Source of the DNA: JAFNAG01 sp963739235
GTDB lineage: Bacteria > Acidobacteriota > UBA6911
Assembly: GCA_963739235.1 (NCBI GenBank)
Contig: CAVTZY010000034.1
Coordinates: 1 to 64,000 of the forward strand
Direction of reading: 5' to 3'
DNA length: 64,000 bases
Shown: positions 50,114 through 59,112 of the stretch, in pieces
Numbering within the stretch: the stretch's first letter is position 1
Layout of the letters: each line of letters begins with the position of its first letter
Made by a program: the position numbers and the translations under genes
Notes under the pieces: model-generated
The model's input: only the letters and a program-made list of their open reading frames with translations
The model's database searches: none
What the model was told of the DNA's origin: nothing

Positions 50114-51088
50114 CTAGTCGCTGCTTTTTGCCTTGGCGACTGTCATGGTAAGAGCGCGGCGGCTCATCGAAGCCCCGTGCTTGGACACCATGTCGGCAAA
50201 GCGCTGGAAGATACGTTTCCCTTCGGTTTCGCCAAACCTCTCCGAATATTCCCTGAAGAATCCTGCCGCACGAGTCTCGAGCTGGATTGCGACCTCGAGG
50301 GCGCGGCGCGCATCCATGAGCATCCCGCCCCCGACCACGCTTGCCTGCAGGCACGGCATAAGATGCTGGAGCTCCGAAAAGTTAAAGTGCAGGAATACGG
50401 GAGCATTCTCCAGGCCCTTTTCCTGCTTCTGCAGTACCTCGAGTTCGCGCTCGAGTTCCTGAGCATGGGTTTCCTCCTCCCGCATCATGGCCTCGAAAAT
50501 CGCGCGCCCCGCCGGATCCTGGTTGTGCGCGGCCGCAGAACGATAGAACTCCACTCCCTGCTTCTGCATGGCCAGCGCCATCCTCAGAGCATCCCGCGCG
50601 AAGATCTTCCCTGTGTCCGGCTTCGGCTCCTCCGGGGATGGTCGCTCCTCACGGCAATCCTGGCAAACGCCATAAATCTGGATGCGCTGGTTCACCTGCT
50701 GGAACTTGTAACGGGCCACAATCGATTCTTGAACCTTCTCCAACTCCGGGGAAAGGAACTCAATCACCTTGTGGCACATCGTACAAATAATGTGATGGTG
50801 CACCGGGTGCTGGTAACAATGTTCGAACCGCGTAAGCCCATCGCCGAGGGTAATTTCCTTGGCTATTCCGCAGGCAGTGAGAGATTTCAGCGTGCGGAAA
50901 ACCGTGACGATGCCGACTTTCTTATCCTTTCGTTTAACCAGGGCATAAACGTCTTCGACGCTCATGTGTCCTTCGTTGGCGAGAAAAGTCTCCAGGATGA
51001 GGTCTTTCTGGTGCGTTTTTTTCAAGCCGTTCTGGCGCAGGAATGCGTAAAACAGTTCTTTCTCTTCTTCCAACCTTTTGATGGGCAC
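50114..51088 (-). CDS. Fur-family regulator fused to a ferritin/rubrerythrin-like domain
   Basis: 324 residues. Residues 1-148 are a Fur/PerR-type repressor: winged helix (GHMSVEDVYALVKRK, GIVTVFRTLKSLTACGIAKE), the HPVHHHIICTMCHKVIEF metal region (H97-H99, C102, C105) and a second CxxC (C142, C145). Residues about 165-310 look like a four-helix ferritin/rubrerythrin fold (AMQKQGVEFYRSAA; FEAMMREEETHAQELERELE; IQLETRAAGFFREYSERFG). E205, H208, E271 and H304 sit where diiron ligands are expected, but the partners at Q175 and V301 are not acidic, so the site seems incomplete. This could be an iron- or peroxide-responsive regulator with its own sensing domain; role inferred. It is a single continuous frame with no sign of a frameshift. 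Confidence 0.85.
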   Translation of the reverse strand: MPIKRLEEEKELFYAFLRQNGLKKTHQKDLILETFLANEGHMSVEDVYALVKRKDKKVGIVTVFRTLKSLTACGIAKEITLGDGLTRFEHCYQHPVHHHIICTMCHKVIEFLSPELEKVQESIVARYKFQQVNQRIQIYGVCQDCREERPSPEEPKPDTGKIFARDALRMALAMQKQGVEFYRSAAAHNQDPAGRAIFEAMMREEETHAQELERELEVLQKQEKGLENAPVFLHFNFSELQHLMPCLQASVVGGGMLMDARRALEVAIQLETRAAGFFREYSERFGETEGKRIFQRFADMVSKHGASMSRRALTMTVAKAKSSD

Positions 51089-51247
51089 GATGGAGAGTCC
51101 TCCCCGTCGATAGATCGCTATGAAATGGGGTTACCTTTTTATCATAACATTGCCAGGCATCCGCAATCCCCAAAAATATCAGCGCAGATCTCGAAAGCCC
51201 CCCTGCGGTTCGGACCGCACGCCTCTGCGCGTCGAAGGCACGCCTGA

Positions 51248-52039
51248 TCAGCTGTTCATGCGGCGGGCTAGAAATGTGTAGCTGATCCGGTGCCGTTCGC
51301 TGTCCAGGATTTTGAAGCCGTGCAGGCGCAAACGCTCACGCAATTCGCTTTCGTTGAAGAATCCGAAACGAATGAATCGCTCGAGGAGATAGGCCGCGCC
51401 TCCCGAATGCTCAGGCCGGATCGTGGTTTGCACCGAGAGGTGCCCCTCCGGGTGCAGCACGCGCTCTATTTCTTTAAGCGCCGGATCAGGTTGATCGAAA
51501 AGGTGCAGGGCTCCGCAACAATTCACCTGATGAAACGCCCCGCCTATGAAAGGCAGCCGGAAGGCAGTGCCGTGCATCAGCACCACGTTGCCGCAGCTGG
51601 AGTGGTCAAGTAATCGCCGTGCATGACGGAGCATCGGCCAGGAGAGGTCCAGGCCGACGACAATCCCTTGCGCACGGATTGCCAGCGGCCGTGTAAAAAT
51701 CCCTGTGCCGCAAGCGAGATCAAGAAGTCGCTCCGTCCCGCGTGTATGCTGGAATCTGAGAACGGTCTTGATCTCGTTCTCGAAAGACCGGGAGCTAGCG
51801 ATGAAGTATCCGAGCCGGCGCCAGATGTTCTCATAGACCGAGACCAACAGCGGCGTTTGCATGAGGCGCTGGAAGGGTGTAATCGCCTCCCGGGCCTCGT
51901 CCCCCATCAAATCCAGAATCCCCTCCCGGAGCGGATAGCGCGCGGAACAGCCCCTGCAGTTCATGCTGCCGCCATCGGATTTCAAATTTGTCCCAGCACA
52001 GCGCGGGCAGCGCATGTAAGCAACAATTTTGTCCAGCAT
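51248..52039 (-). CDS. SAM-dependent methyltransferase with Trm112-like zinc ribbon
   Basis: 263 residues. An N-terminal zinc ribbon (MRCPRCAGTNL, then CRGCSARYPLREGILDL) resembles Trm112-like domains that precede some methyltransferases. A class I fold follows: motif I LLDLACGTGIFTRPLA, VVGLDLSWPMLRHAR, NVVLMHGTAFRLPF and NCCGALHLFDQPDPAL. The substrate is unknown; small molecules or quinone/lipid precursors are common in the family. Cytosolic. It lies between the Fur fusion and map on the same strand. Confidence 0.85.
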   Translation of the reverse strand: MLDKIVAYMRCPRCAGTNLKSDGGSMNCRGCSARYPLREGILDLMGDEAREAITPFQRLMQTPLLVSVYENIWRRLGYFIASSRSFENEIKTVLRFQHTRGTERLLDLACGTGIFTRPLAIRAQGIVVGLDLSWPMLRHARRLLDHSSCGNVVLMHGTAFRLPFIGGAFHQVNCCGALHLFDQPDPALKEIERVLHPEGHLSVQTTIRPEHSGGAAYLLERFIRFGFFNESELRERLRLHGFKILDSERHRISYTFLARRMNS

Positions 52040-52120
52040 TCGAAGCCCAGTCTAAAAGGCTAGAAATCTATGAGATTTTATCGGGATCGGGCGGGGTCCG
52101 TTCTTTGCCTTCTGAACAAG

Positions 52121-52870
52121 CTAGGTAACTTGAGTCAGGATCTCCGGCCCGCTTTCAGTGATGGCGACGGTGTGCTCGAAATGTGCCGAGGGTTTCCCGT
52201 CGGCAGTCACGACGGTCCAACCATCTGCCAGCGTGGTTACCCGTTCGGTGCCCAAGTTAACCATCGGTTCCAGCGCCAGAACGAGGCCCGGCTGAAGTTT
52301 GATCCCCCTACCATTAGTGACGTAATTGAGCACCATCGGCTCCTCGTGCATGCGCTTGCCGATGCCATGCCCGCCCAGCTCTTTCACCAGCGTGTACCCA
52401 TGCGATTCGGCATGGTTCTGGATGGCGCGTGAGATGTCGACCAGGTGGTTGCCGACCACGGCCTGTTCGATCCCAAGATAGAGGCACTCCTCCGTCACAC
52501 GCAGCAAAGCCTGCACTTCCGGGCTGATCTGTCCGATGGGCACGGTGATCGAGGCATCGCCGTAATAGCCATTATAGACAACGCCGAAGTCCAAGCCGAT
52601 GATGTCCCCTTCTTTCAAATCCCGGCTTCCGGGAATGCCGTGGACAACCTCCTGATTCACCGAAGCACACAGGCTGCCCGGGTAACCCCTATACCCTTTG
52701 AATGCCGGGCGCGCATTTCGTTTGAGGGTCTCCTCTTCGGCAATCTGATCCAAATCGAGCGTTGTAGCACCTGTTTTGCAGTGAGTCCGCAAAATCTGCA
52801 GGACTGCGGCCACGATCCTGCCGGCATCTCTCATGATTTCTATTTCGCGTTTTGACTTCAACGTCACCAT
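52121..52870 (-). CDS. map: Methionine aminopeptidase, type I
   Basis: 249 residues. Metal ligands are in IIGLDFGVVYNGYYGDAS (two Asp), GGHGIGKRMHEEP (His), LALEPMVN (Glu) and HFEHTVAITESG (final Glu region). NQEVVHGIPGSR carries the substrate-contacting His. It removes the N-terminal Met from nascent proteins. The length and order match type I bacterial enzymes without an N-terminal zinc extension. Start ATG 52870 after ggtgtga. Housekeeping gene on the minus strand. Confidence 0.95.
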   Translation of the reverse strand: MVTLKSKREIEIMRDAGRIVAAVLQILRTHCKTGATTLDLDQIAEEETLKRNARPAFKGYRGYPGSLCASVNQEVVHGIPGSRDLKEGDIIGLDFGVVYNGYYGDASITVPIGQISPEVQALLRVTEECLYLGIEQAVVGNHLVDISRAIQNHAESHGYTLVKELGGHGIGKRMHEEPMVLNYVTNGRGIKLQPGLVLALEPMVNLGTERVTTLADGWTVVTADGKPSAHFEHTVAITESGPEILTQVT

Positions 52871-52914
52871 TACTCACACCCCGCATCCCGCAAGCCGAGC
52901 GCCCCGGCAGTATA

Positions 52915-53316
52915 TCAGTTCACCCACTTCATATGCTCCCCCGAAGCATCGATACTTTCCGTAAGCGGGCGCCGGTGACTGAAATTTTCCCATACCTTGT
53001 GCGTAAAGCAGATCTTGTCCTCGCCGTAATTCCAGCAATAGAGCATTTCAGGATCGATGGACTGGAAATCCACGGTGAAGTAACCTTTCGGCAGGCCCCC
53101 CAACTCGATGATACGTTCCGACCAGGCCTGGAGAGCCTCTTCCACCTCTTTCAAAATCATATCCGATATCGATCCGCCTCCGGACTCCTCCTGCGGAGCG
53201 TTCCGGCGCCGGATGCTGTCGAGTTCCTGGATCACCTCCTCCGTCAGATCTGAGATCTTGGAAATGAGTCGATTGACTTCGACAAAGTTAAAAGCTTTGA
53301 CAGGGCGGTTGGGCAT
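52915..53316 (-). CDS. DUF2203-family protein
   Basis: 133 residues from ATG 53316; a TTG at 53331 is an alternative. It begins KAFNFVEVNRLISKISDLTE and continues with a helical middle, then IIELGGLPKGYFTVDFQSID and EMLYCWNYGEDKICFTHKV, the conserved pattern of DUF2203. Small, probably cytosolic and metal-binding or structural; no function is established. Between the radical SAM gene and map on the same strand, with close spacing to both. Confidence 0.82.
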   Translation of the reverse strand: MPNRPVKAFNFVEVNRLISKISDLTEEVIQELDSIRRRNAPQEESGGGSISDMILKEVEEALQAWSERIIELGGLPKGYFTVDFQSIDPEMLYCWNYGEDKICFTHKVWENFSHRRPLTESIDASGEHMKWVN

Positions 53317-53333
53317 CGAATGCAACCTCAAGA

Positions 53334-54410
53334 CTATTTTAAAGTTTCAAAAACAGAAATATTGCGCATTTGCGCCAAGCGCTCGAAAAAAGGTATGGCC
53401 TTTCTGACCGTGTGGGTATTGATCAAAAAACTGGCGGCCGTCACCGCCAGCCTGGGCCGGGCCGCGGAACAGTTCTGACAAGGCGCATACCGGCTGAGAT
53501 CGCCTCGAATGTGCGCCTCGCGCAGTTGCACCATCCTGTCGGAATTCCAGATATCCGCAAAAGCTTCTTTTTTGATATTCCCGATCGGCTCGTTCGGATA
53601 AATGTAGCAACAGGGAAACACCGTTCCATCGTAGTGTATGTACATGGGGCCGCGCCAGAGCAGATAACACGGATGCCGCAACGGCGGCCGTGACCCATGG
53701 TCTCCCGGTATGGCGCTCCCTTCGTTGTGGACCTCGTCCTTCTTGATGCGCACTTCGTTAATGCCATCCACTCTCCACATGCGCACCAGGTCCGGCAGTT
53801 CATGAACATTATCCTTGAGCTTGACGACCTGGATGATGCAGAAGATCCGCGATTTCATCTCCTTCTTCACACGCAGGAAAGTAAGGATGTTATCGCGCAC
53901 CTTGTCGAAACTGGCGCCCTTCCGGTATTTTTCGAAGGTCTCCGGCGTGGCCCCATCAAAGGCAAAAATGATGTAGTCGAGCCCGGCGGCGATCAGCTTG
54001 CGGCTGGCCGCTTCCGACAGAACCGTGGCGTTGGTCGAAATCCCGGTCGGGACTCCGAGCTTCTTGCAATAGGCGATCATGTCATAGATTTCAGGATTCA
54101 GCAGCGGCTCGCCGGATCCGTAGGGCACGGCAAATTCCAGAAAGTCCTTGGCTTCGTCGATGATCTTCCGGAACAGGGAAAGCTCCATGTCCTTGGGCGG
54201 GAAATAGAGGTATTCCCGCGGACACATCGGGCAGAACAGATTGCACTTGGCCGTGCTCTCAATCGCGAGCGTCAGCGGACCGCCAGGAACGCGCGCCTGC
54301 CTTCCCAGGTAGCTGCGCAGCAAGCCGATCCGATTCCGCGCCTGTTCAATGAAACGAAACCATAACCATCGCTCTGACGCCTGATGGAGTACCGAGTTCG
54401 AATGCAGCAA
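53334..54410 (-). CDS. Radical SAM protein with SPASM-like C terminus
   Basis: 358 residues. ESTAKCNLFCPMCPREYLYF holds the CxxxCxxC that binds the SAM-cleaving 4Fe-4S cluster; GSGEPLLNP and ISTNATVL are later radical SAM motifs. Cysteines near the end (HYDGTVFPCCYIYP, YAPCQNCSAA) form a SPASM-type auxiliary cluster region. Family members modify peptides or carry out maturation chemistry; there is no peptide substrate gene beside it. The start appears to be TTG 54410, since no ATG precedes the core in frame. It follows nuoD on the same strand by 41 bases. Substrate unknown. Confidence 0.87.
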   Translation of the reverse strand: MLHSNSVLHQASERWLWFRFIEQARNRIGLLRSYLGRQARVPGGPLTLAIESTAKCNLFCPMCPREYLYFPPKDMELSLFRKIIDEAKDFLEFAVPYGSGEPLLNPEIYDMIAYCKKLGVPTGISTNATVLSEAASRKLIAAGLDYIIFAFDGATPETFEKYRKGASFDKVRDNILTFLRVKKEMKSRIFCIIQVVKLKDNVHELPDLVRMWRVDGINEVRIKKDEVHNEGSAIPGDHGSRPPLRHPCYLLWRGPMYIHYDGTVFPCCYIYPNEPIGNIKKEAFADIWNSDRMVQLREAHIRGDLSRYAPCQNCSAARPRLAVTAASFLINTHTVRKAIPFFERLAQMRNISVFETLK

Positions 54411-54451
54411 TTCGACACTCCGATTCGGATCCTCGGTACTCGATCACTCTT

Positions 54452-55803
54452 TCAGCGGTCAAGTTCGCCGGCGATCATGTTGATCGAGCCGAAGGTCGCG
54501 ATGATGTCCGCGACCATGTATCCTTCGAGCATGGTGTGCAGGCCGGCCATGTTGAAGAAGCAGGGCGGCCGGCAGCGGACCCGATAGGGCCGGTCGCTGC
54601 CATCGCTGACCACATAGAATCCCAGTTCGCCGTTTGCGCCTTCGACCGGAAAATAGGCTTCACCCGCGGGCGGCCGCATCCCGTGATAGTCCATGATCAG
54701 TTTGAAGTGGTTCATCAACCCTTCGATGTTTCCGTAGGTGTCCTCTTTGCTCGGCAGCATGACTTTCCGATCCGGCAGGCTGCAATCCGCTGTTGAAAGC
54801 GCTTCTCCGTGCCTTCCAGCGTAGGTTCGACCGTGCTGGTCACGTTGACGAGACCGGCCGTATGTCCCAGTTTGGCCTCGTCGACGAGTTCGAAGGACGT
54901 CCATGATCCTTCCCTTGGCATCCACAGCCACGGCTCCCCCGGGCAGCTCGCGCAAGGTCTGGCGGATGATGCGAATGCTCTGGCGCATTTCTTCCATGCG
55001 CACCAGGTAGCGATCGTAGTTGTCACCCCGCTCACCCAAGGGGACATCGAATTGCATGCGCTCATATACAAAATAGGGAAATGCTTTGCGCACGTCGTAG
55101 TTGATGCCGGCGGCACGTGCCAGCGGGCCGGTAATCGCGATAGGCAATGGCATTTTCCCTGGTAAGCACGCCCACATCCCGGGTGCGGTCGATCCAGATC
55201 CGGTTCTTGGTAAGCAGCTTGTCCACTTCCCGCAGTTCACGCTCCGTCTGCTTGAGAGCATCCTGCAGCTTGGCTTCCAAGCCCGTCGGGCAGATCCGCC
55301 TTGACGCCGCCGATGCGTCCATAGGAAACCGTCAGGCGCGCCCCGGTGACCTGTTCCACGATCTCGTAGAGATATTCGCGCGCCTTCATCAGGTACAGGA
55401 AAGCCGTCATGGCGCCCAGTTCCATCGCGGAAGCGGCGATGCAGGTCAGATGATCGGTGATGCGCGATACTTCGCTCATCATAATCCGGATGTATTTGCA
55501 GCGATCCGTGATTTCGATGCCCAGGAGCTTTTCCACCGCGGCGCAATAGCCGAAATTGTTGATCAGCGGCGACACATAGTTCAGCCGGTCGGTGTAAGGC
55601 ATCACCTGGGTCCAGCTCGAGTTTTCGCTGCTTTTTTCAAAGGCCCGATGAAGATAGCCGATCTCCGCATCCACCTTGACAACCTTCTCGCCCTCCAGCT
55701 CGGTGATCAGTCGGATGACTCCATGCATTGCGGGATGCGAGGGCCCCATGTTGAGGAGCATGTTCCTGGTTTCTTTGGCGGCGGTTTTGCTGGTTGTTTC
55801 CAT
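54452..55803 (-). pseudogene. nuoD: NADH-quinone oxidoreductase subunit D, several frameshifts
   Basis: NuoD homology runs from METTSKTAAKETRNMLLNMG to INMIAGELDR but changes frame at about 55280 (extra base between DLPDGL and EAKLQDALKQ), about 55144 (before AITGPLARAAGINY), about 54897 (before SFELVDEAKLGHTAG) and about 54790 (before LPDRKVMLPSKEDTYG). Conserved pieces include GPSHPAMHGV, the YVSPLINNFGY region, ERGDNYDRY and GSINM. NuoD forms the quinone-reducing core with NuoB. Because each fragment is well conserved, sequencing indels are a strong alternative to real decay. It sits 8 bases after nuoB; nuoC is absent between them. Confidence 0.85.
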
Positions 55804-55811
55804 GGGAATCC

Positions 55812-56285
55812 CTAATAGATCTGCTTCTGTTTCTCAATCTTGGTTTGCAGCTTCATGAGGCCGTCCAGCACGGCTTCCGGCCGCGGCGGACATCCCGGAA
55901 TATAAATGTCCACCGGCAAGATCGTGTCGATTCCCTGCACCGTGGCATAGTTGTCGTAGAAGCCGCCCGTGCAGGTGCAGACCCCGAACGCGACCACCCA
56001 TTTCGGCTCGCACATCTGATCGTAGACCCGGCGCAGCACAGGCGCGATCTTGTGGCTGATCGTCCCGACGACGAAAAGGACATCGGCCTGCCGGGGCGAA
56101 AAGCGCGGCAGACCTGCGCCAAAGCGGTCCATGTCGTAGTGGCTCGACGCAACCGACATGTATTCCATCCCGCAGCAGGCCGTGACAAACGGGTATTGAA
56201 AGATGGAGTATTTGCGCGCCCAGCCGATCATGCTCTCCAGCTTGGAGGTAAAAAAACCAACCTCTCCCGCAGGCAACGATGCCAT
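55812..56285 (-). CDS. nuoB: NADH-quinone oxidoreductase subunit B
   Basis: 157 residues from ATG 56285, chosen because ggaggg lies just upstream and it begins the NuoB core (GEVGFFTSKLESMIGWARKY). The N2 cluster cysteines are in VTACCGMEYM, VCTCTGGFYDNY and PGCPPRPEAVLDGL; SPRQADVLFVVGTIS is also typical. It passes electrons to quinone in complex I. NuoD follows directly, but nuoA and nuoC are not present around it. The intact reading frame contrasts with the broken nuoD. Confidence 0.94.
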   Translation of the reverse strand: MASLPAGEVGFFTSKLESMIGWARKYSIFQYPFVTACCGMEYMSVASSHYDMDRFGAGLPRFSPRQADVLFVVGTISHKIAPVLRRVYDQMCEPKWVVAFGVCTCTGGFYDNYATVQGIDTILPVDIYIPGCPPRPEAVLDGLMKLQTKIEKQKQIY

Positions 56286-56381
56286 TCTCACCCTCCAAAT
56301 TCTCGCATCCTGAAATGCCGGGATCTCACGGCCCCCACCCAATCCAGAATCCGCACACCAGAATCCAAAACTGCCGGCTCA

Positions 56382-56843
56382 CTAATGCAGGATCACCCTG
56401 AAGGTGTCCGGGACTGCGTCCGTGGGCAGCAGGCTCACACATTCGCCGCAGGACAAGGCGTCGAGCAGCACCTCACGATCGCAATTCTCACAGGATCGCA
56501 GAATCCTGAGCGCATTGACGAGCTCAGTCTTCATGGCATTCATTGCCTCGATCCTGGATTCCACCAACTTCAGCTTTTCACTGAATGTCCGCAATAGAAA
56601 CGCGACAGTGGACTTGTCGCCGCCGGAGGCCTTCTTGGCAAGCAGAATCTCCCGGATCTCGGTCAATGAAAGCCCCATTTCCTTGAGGAAATTAATGACC
56701 GCCAGTCTCTTGTGATTCTCCTGACCGTAGAGGCGGAAACCTCCCGGACTGCGCTTTTCCGGCCGTATCAGCCCGAGCTCTTCATAATAGCGTATCGCCC
56801 GGACGCTGACACCCCCTTGTTTGGCAAATTCACCAATTTGCAT
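56382..56843 (-). CDS. MerR-family regulator with C-terminal cysteines
   Basis: 153 residues from ATG 56843. MQIGEFAKQGGVSVRAIRYY and ELGLIRPEKRSPGGFRLYG form the classic MerR winged helix. A dimerisation helix follows, then a Cys-rich end: RSCENCDREVLLDALSCGEC. Pairs of Cys at the end of the coiled coil suggest metal (Zn, Cu or Cd) sensing, as in ZntR/CadR-type relatives; this is inference. It lies about 96 bases upstream of nuoB on the same strand, and no metal efflux gene adjoins. Confidence 0.88.
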   Translation of the reverse strand: MQIGEFAKQGGVSVRAIRYYEELGLIRPEKRSPGGFRLYGQENHKRLAVINFLKEMGLSLTEIREILLAKKASGGDKSTVAFLLRTFSEKLKLVESRIEAMNAMKTELVNALRILRSCENCDREVLLDALSCGECVSLLPTDAVPDTFRVILH

Positions 56844-57188
56844 ATTCCTATCCCCGCGGATCACGGCCAAAGGAACGCCGTCCGTTCCTATTAGCGTCAT
56901 TCGTAGAAACGTCAAAAAAACCGTAACTGTTTAGTCGGATCCAAAAACTGAACCACGAAGACCTCAAAGGCCTCAAAGATCGAACGGCATACCCTTCGGA
57001 AGAGGCAAAGTAACATTGGCGCATTGCGAAAACCTCACAAGGTTATTCTTTGAGGTCTTTGCGGTTCAATTTTCATCCTGGCTAGACAATTACAAAAATC
57101 CGTCATTTTCATGCGCCTGTGTGCGCGCCTGGCGCATAAAGGACTGCCGAGAAAACCTGCCTCAATATTCCGGCACCGAACAAGAAAC
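56844..57188. repeat. Repeat-filled gap between merR and folB
   Basis: 345 bases without a gene. It contains an inverted pair of the accacgaagacctcaaaggc / ctttgaggtctttgcggttc family (about 56950-57070, related to 24576-24660) and a diverged copy of the tttcatgcg...gcgcataaagg module (about 57108-57155). No promoter is evident. Confidence 0.55.
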
Positions 57189-57545
57189 TCAGGACAGCTC
57201 GACTTCGACCTCAACGTGATCAAGCTGATCGACAAGTGCGGCAGGCTGTTTACGCACTCTCACGTTAATCCGATGAGCGGGAAAAGCCTCCAAAACTGTG
57301 CGCCCAAGGCGATAGGCAAGCGTTTCCAGCAAGTTGTACTCGCGCTCGTGGGCTACTTCAACCACTTTTGCCAGGATTCGGCTGTAGTCCAAGGCAGCGC
57401 CCAGCTCATCCGTGGCAGCAGCAGCTTCGAAATCACCCCAGACAGTCAGATCGGCAGTGCAAAACTGGGGCGTCCGACGCTCGCCGGGGGTGACCCCCAA
57501 ACGCGGCCGCAGCCTGATGCCGGCAAGAACAATCCGGTCCAGCAT
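57189..57545 (-). CDS. folB: Dihydroneopterin aldolase
   Basis: 118 residues from ATG 57545. MLDRIVLAGIRLRPRLGVTP, DELGAALDYSRILAKVVEVA, EREYNLLETLAYRLGRTVLE and INVRVRKQPA match the FolB fold; the Glu of GERRT and the NLLETLA helix belong to the pterin site. It forms the tunnel-shaped oligomer that converts dihydroneopterin in folate synthesis. In-frame upstream ATGs exist, but homology starts here. No strong Shine-Dalgarno. A terminator for the next gene (iscA-like) lies directly upstream. Confidence 0.88.
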   Translation of the reverse strand: MLDRIVLAGIRLRPRLGVTPGERRTPQFCTADLTVWGDFEAAAATDELGAALDYSRILAKVVEVAHEREYNLLETLAYRLGRTVLEAFPAHRINVRVRKQPAALVDQLDHVEVEVELS

Positions 57546-57651
57546 TGATTTGACTGCCAAAGTTGCCTCTCTTCCGACCGAATATCTAAAGGATCGCATC
57601 GGTTCGATCTTGCCGATTCCCGCCGGATAAAACCGCACTGCATACTAAGCG

Positions 57652-57684
57652 AAAAACGCGGGCCCGTAAACACCCGCGTTTTCA
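57652..57684 (-). terminator. Intrinsic terminator of the IscA-type gene
   Basis: aaaacgcggg (57653-57662) and cccgcgtttt (57673-57682) are perfect arms with a 10-base loop; on the minus strand the stem is followed by a short T run (gttttt). It lies about 26 bases after the IscA-type stop. Confidence 0.75.
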
Positions 57685-57709
57685 GGGATTGCCGTCAAGA
57701 TCTCCCGCA

Positions 57710-58030
57710 TTAGGCGTTGAATGATTCACCGCACCCGCATGTCTTCTGAGCATTAGGATTGTCGAATTTAAATCCGGAGCCCTCGTTCCCATCAATATAG
57801 TCGACTTTCGTTCCTTCCAGGTAAAGCAAAGACCGGGCATCGATAAAAACCTTCAATCCCTCCTGCTCGATTACCTTGTCATCCGCATTCGCTTCCGCGT
57901 CCAGCGACATCTGATACTGAAATCCTGAGCACCCGCCACCGACAACGGCGATTCTCAGGCCGCCTTCCTCACCACGTTCTGTCATGATCTCCTTGACCTT
58001 ACCAACCGCTGTCAACGTCAAAGTCAGCAT
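57710..58030 (-). CDS. A-type iron-sulfur carrier (IscA/ErpA-like)
   Basis: 106 residues. VGGGCSGFQYQM and the C-terminal CGCGESF provide the three conserved cysteines that bind an Fe-S cluster, and LKVFIDARSLLYLEG then DNPNAQKTCGC is the family core. It delivers clusters to apoproteins such as the complex I and radical SAM proteins seen here. ATG 58030 follows aggagag. It is isolated, with its own downstream terminator, so it is not part of an isc or suf operon. IscA, ErpA and SufA cannot be separated by eye. Confidence 0.92.
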   Translation of the reverse strand: MLTLTLTAVGKVKEIMTERGEEGGLRIAVVGGGCSGFQYQMSLDAEANADDKVIEQEGLKVFIDARSLLYLEGTKVDYIDGNEGSGFKFDNPNAQKTCGCGESFNA

Positions 58031-58310
58031 TGAAACTCTCCTTTTTGATTCCTAAACCACTTTCCCCTGTGACTTTTTACTTCGGGGCCAGTGTGATGGA
58101 AAACCATATTCAATTCTTACGTGAATGTCAAGGTTTGGCGTTAATGCTCTGAAACCCTTACAGTTCTTGGGTTTGCCTGGTTAAGAAAACCGCGATTGAA
58201 AAGTTCAACGCAGAGGCCGCAGGGATTCTATGGAATGATGCATTCACCGCCCCCCTTGGATGGCCCATGGCACAGAGTGTATTATTCTTCATCGTAGGAG
58301 CGCTGGAAAT

Positions 58311-59045
58311 ATGTCCGTGAATCGAAAGAAAGCTCCTGAGGGGACAGATAATCCATTTTCGCAATTGCCCAGCCTGGCGCGTCAGGCCGGAATCAGGCTG
58401 CAGCCTGAAGAAAAGCCCAAGTCCAAGTCGGCTGCACCCATGTCGGATCGCCTTGAAAGCAGGCAGCAAGCCGAGGATCCCGATCGGGTGTTTGCAGACG
58501 CGATGGCGGGAGTGGCGCGCATCCATTGGCGCCCGGATCCGGCCCCCTCGGCCATGACACCTCCCCAGGCTGTTTTCGGTGATCCTGAGGGGGAAGATGA
58601 GCGCCTGTTTCACGAAGCTGTCGGAGCGATCTAATCCCGCCGATTCTGGATCATCCCGAATACATCGAAGGCTGGGTCGGCGTCGCAGGACGGCGTTTTC
58701 TTCCCAATCTGCGCACCGGTGTTTACTCGATCCAAGGCTCAATTGACCTTCATGGGCTCAGCCGCATCGAGGCCAGAGAGGCTGGCGGAAGCGTTCATCA
58801 TCCGCATGTCGCGGGAACGATCCTGTTGCGTCAAGATCGTGCATGGCCGGGGCATCAATTCCCCCAGCGACAGAGCCATTTTGAAAGAGCACCTGCAACG
58901 CTGGCTGGCGACTCGCCGCATGTCCCACCATGTGGTGGCTTATGCCTCTGCCCCGTACGCCGACGGCGGCGTCGGCGCGATCTACGTCCTCCTGCGCCGT
59001 TGCAGAACAGGCTCCCAGGGCCTTACGGATGCTGTTCCGCCATAA
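58311..59045 (+). pseudogene. Smr-domain protein with two one-base frame changes
   Basis: The first part from ATG 58311 (aggag upstream) is basic and Pro/Gln-rich, up to DERLFHEAVGAI. One base short near 58628, the frame continues LIPPILDHPEYIEGWVG to the Smr signature SIDLHGLSRIEA. One base extra near 58773, it continues ERLAEAFIIRMSRE, VKIVHGRGINSPS, and GGVGAIYVLLRR. Smr domains bind or nick nucleic acids and occur in MutS2 and in small stand-alone proteins. Rejoined length is about 245 residues. The perfect continuity of the three pieces suggests sequencing errors or very fresh damage. Confidence 0.78.
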
Positions 59046-59091
59046 AAAAACCGCCGGGGTTCGGAGTGCTCACCGAACCTCGGCGGTTTAT
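59044..59091. terminator. Bidirectional intrinsic terminator
   Basis: aaaccgccggggttcgg (59048-59064) and ccgaacctcggcggttt (59073-59089) form a 17-bp stem with one G-T pair and an 8-base loop, A-rich on the left and T-rich on the right. It sits between the convergent smr and permease genes. Confidence 0.88.
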
Positions 59092-59112
59092 TCCTCGGGT
59101 TGACTGCTTAAA

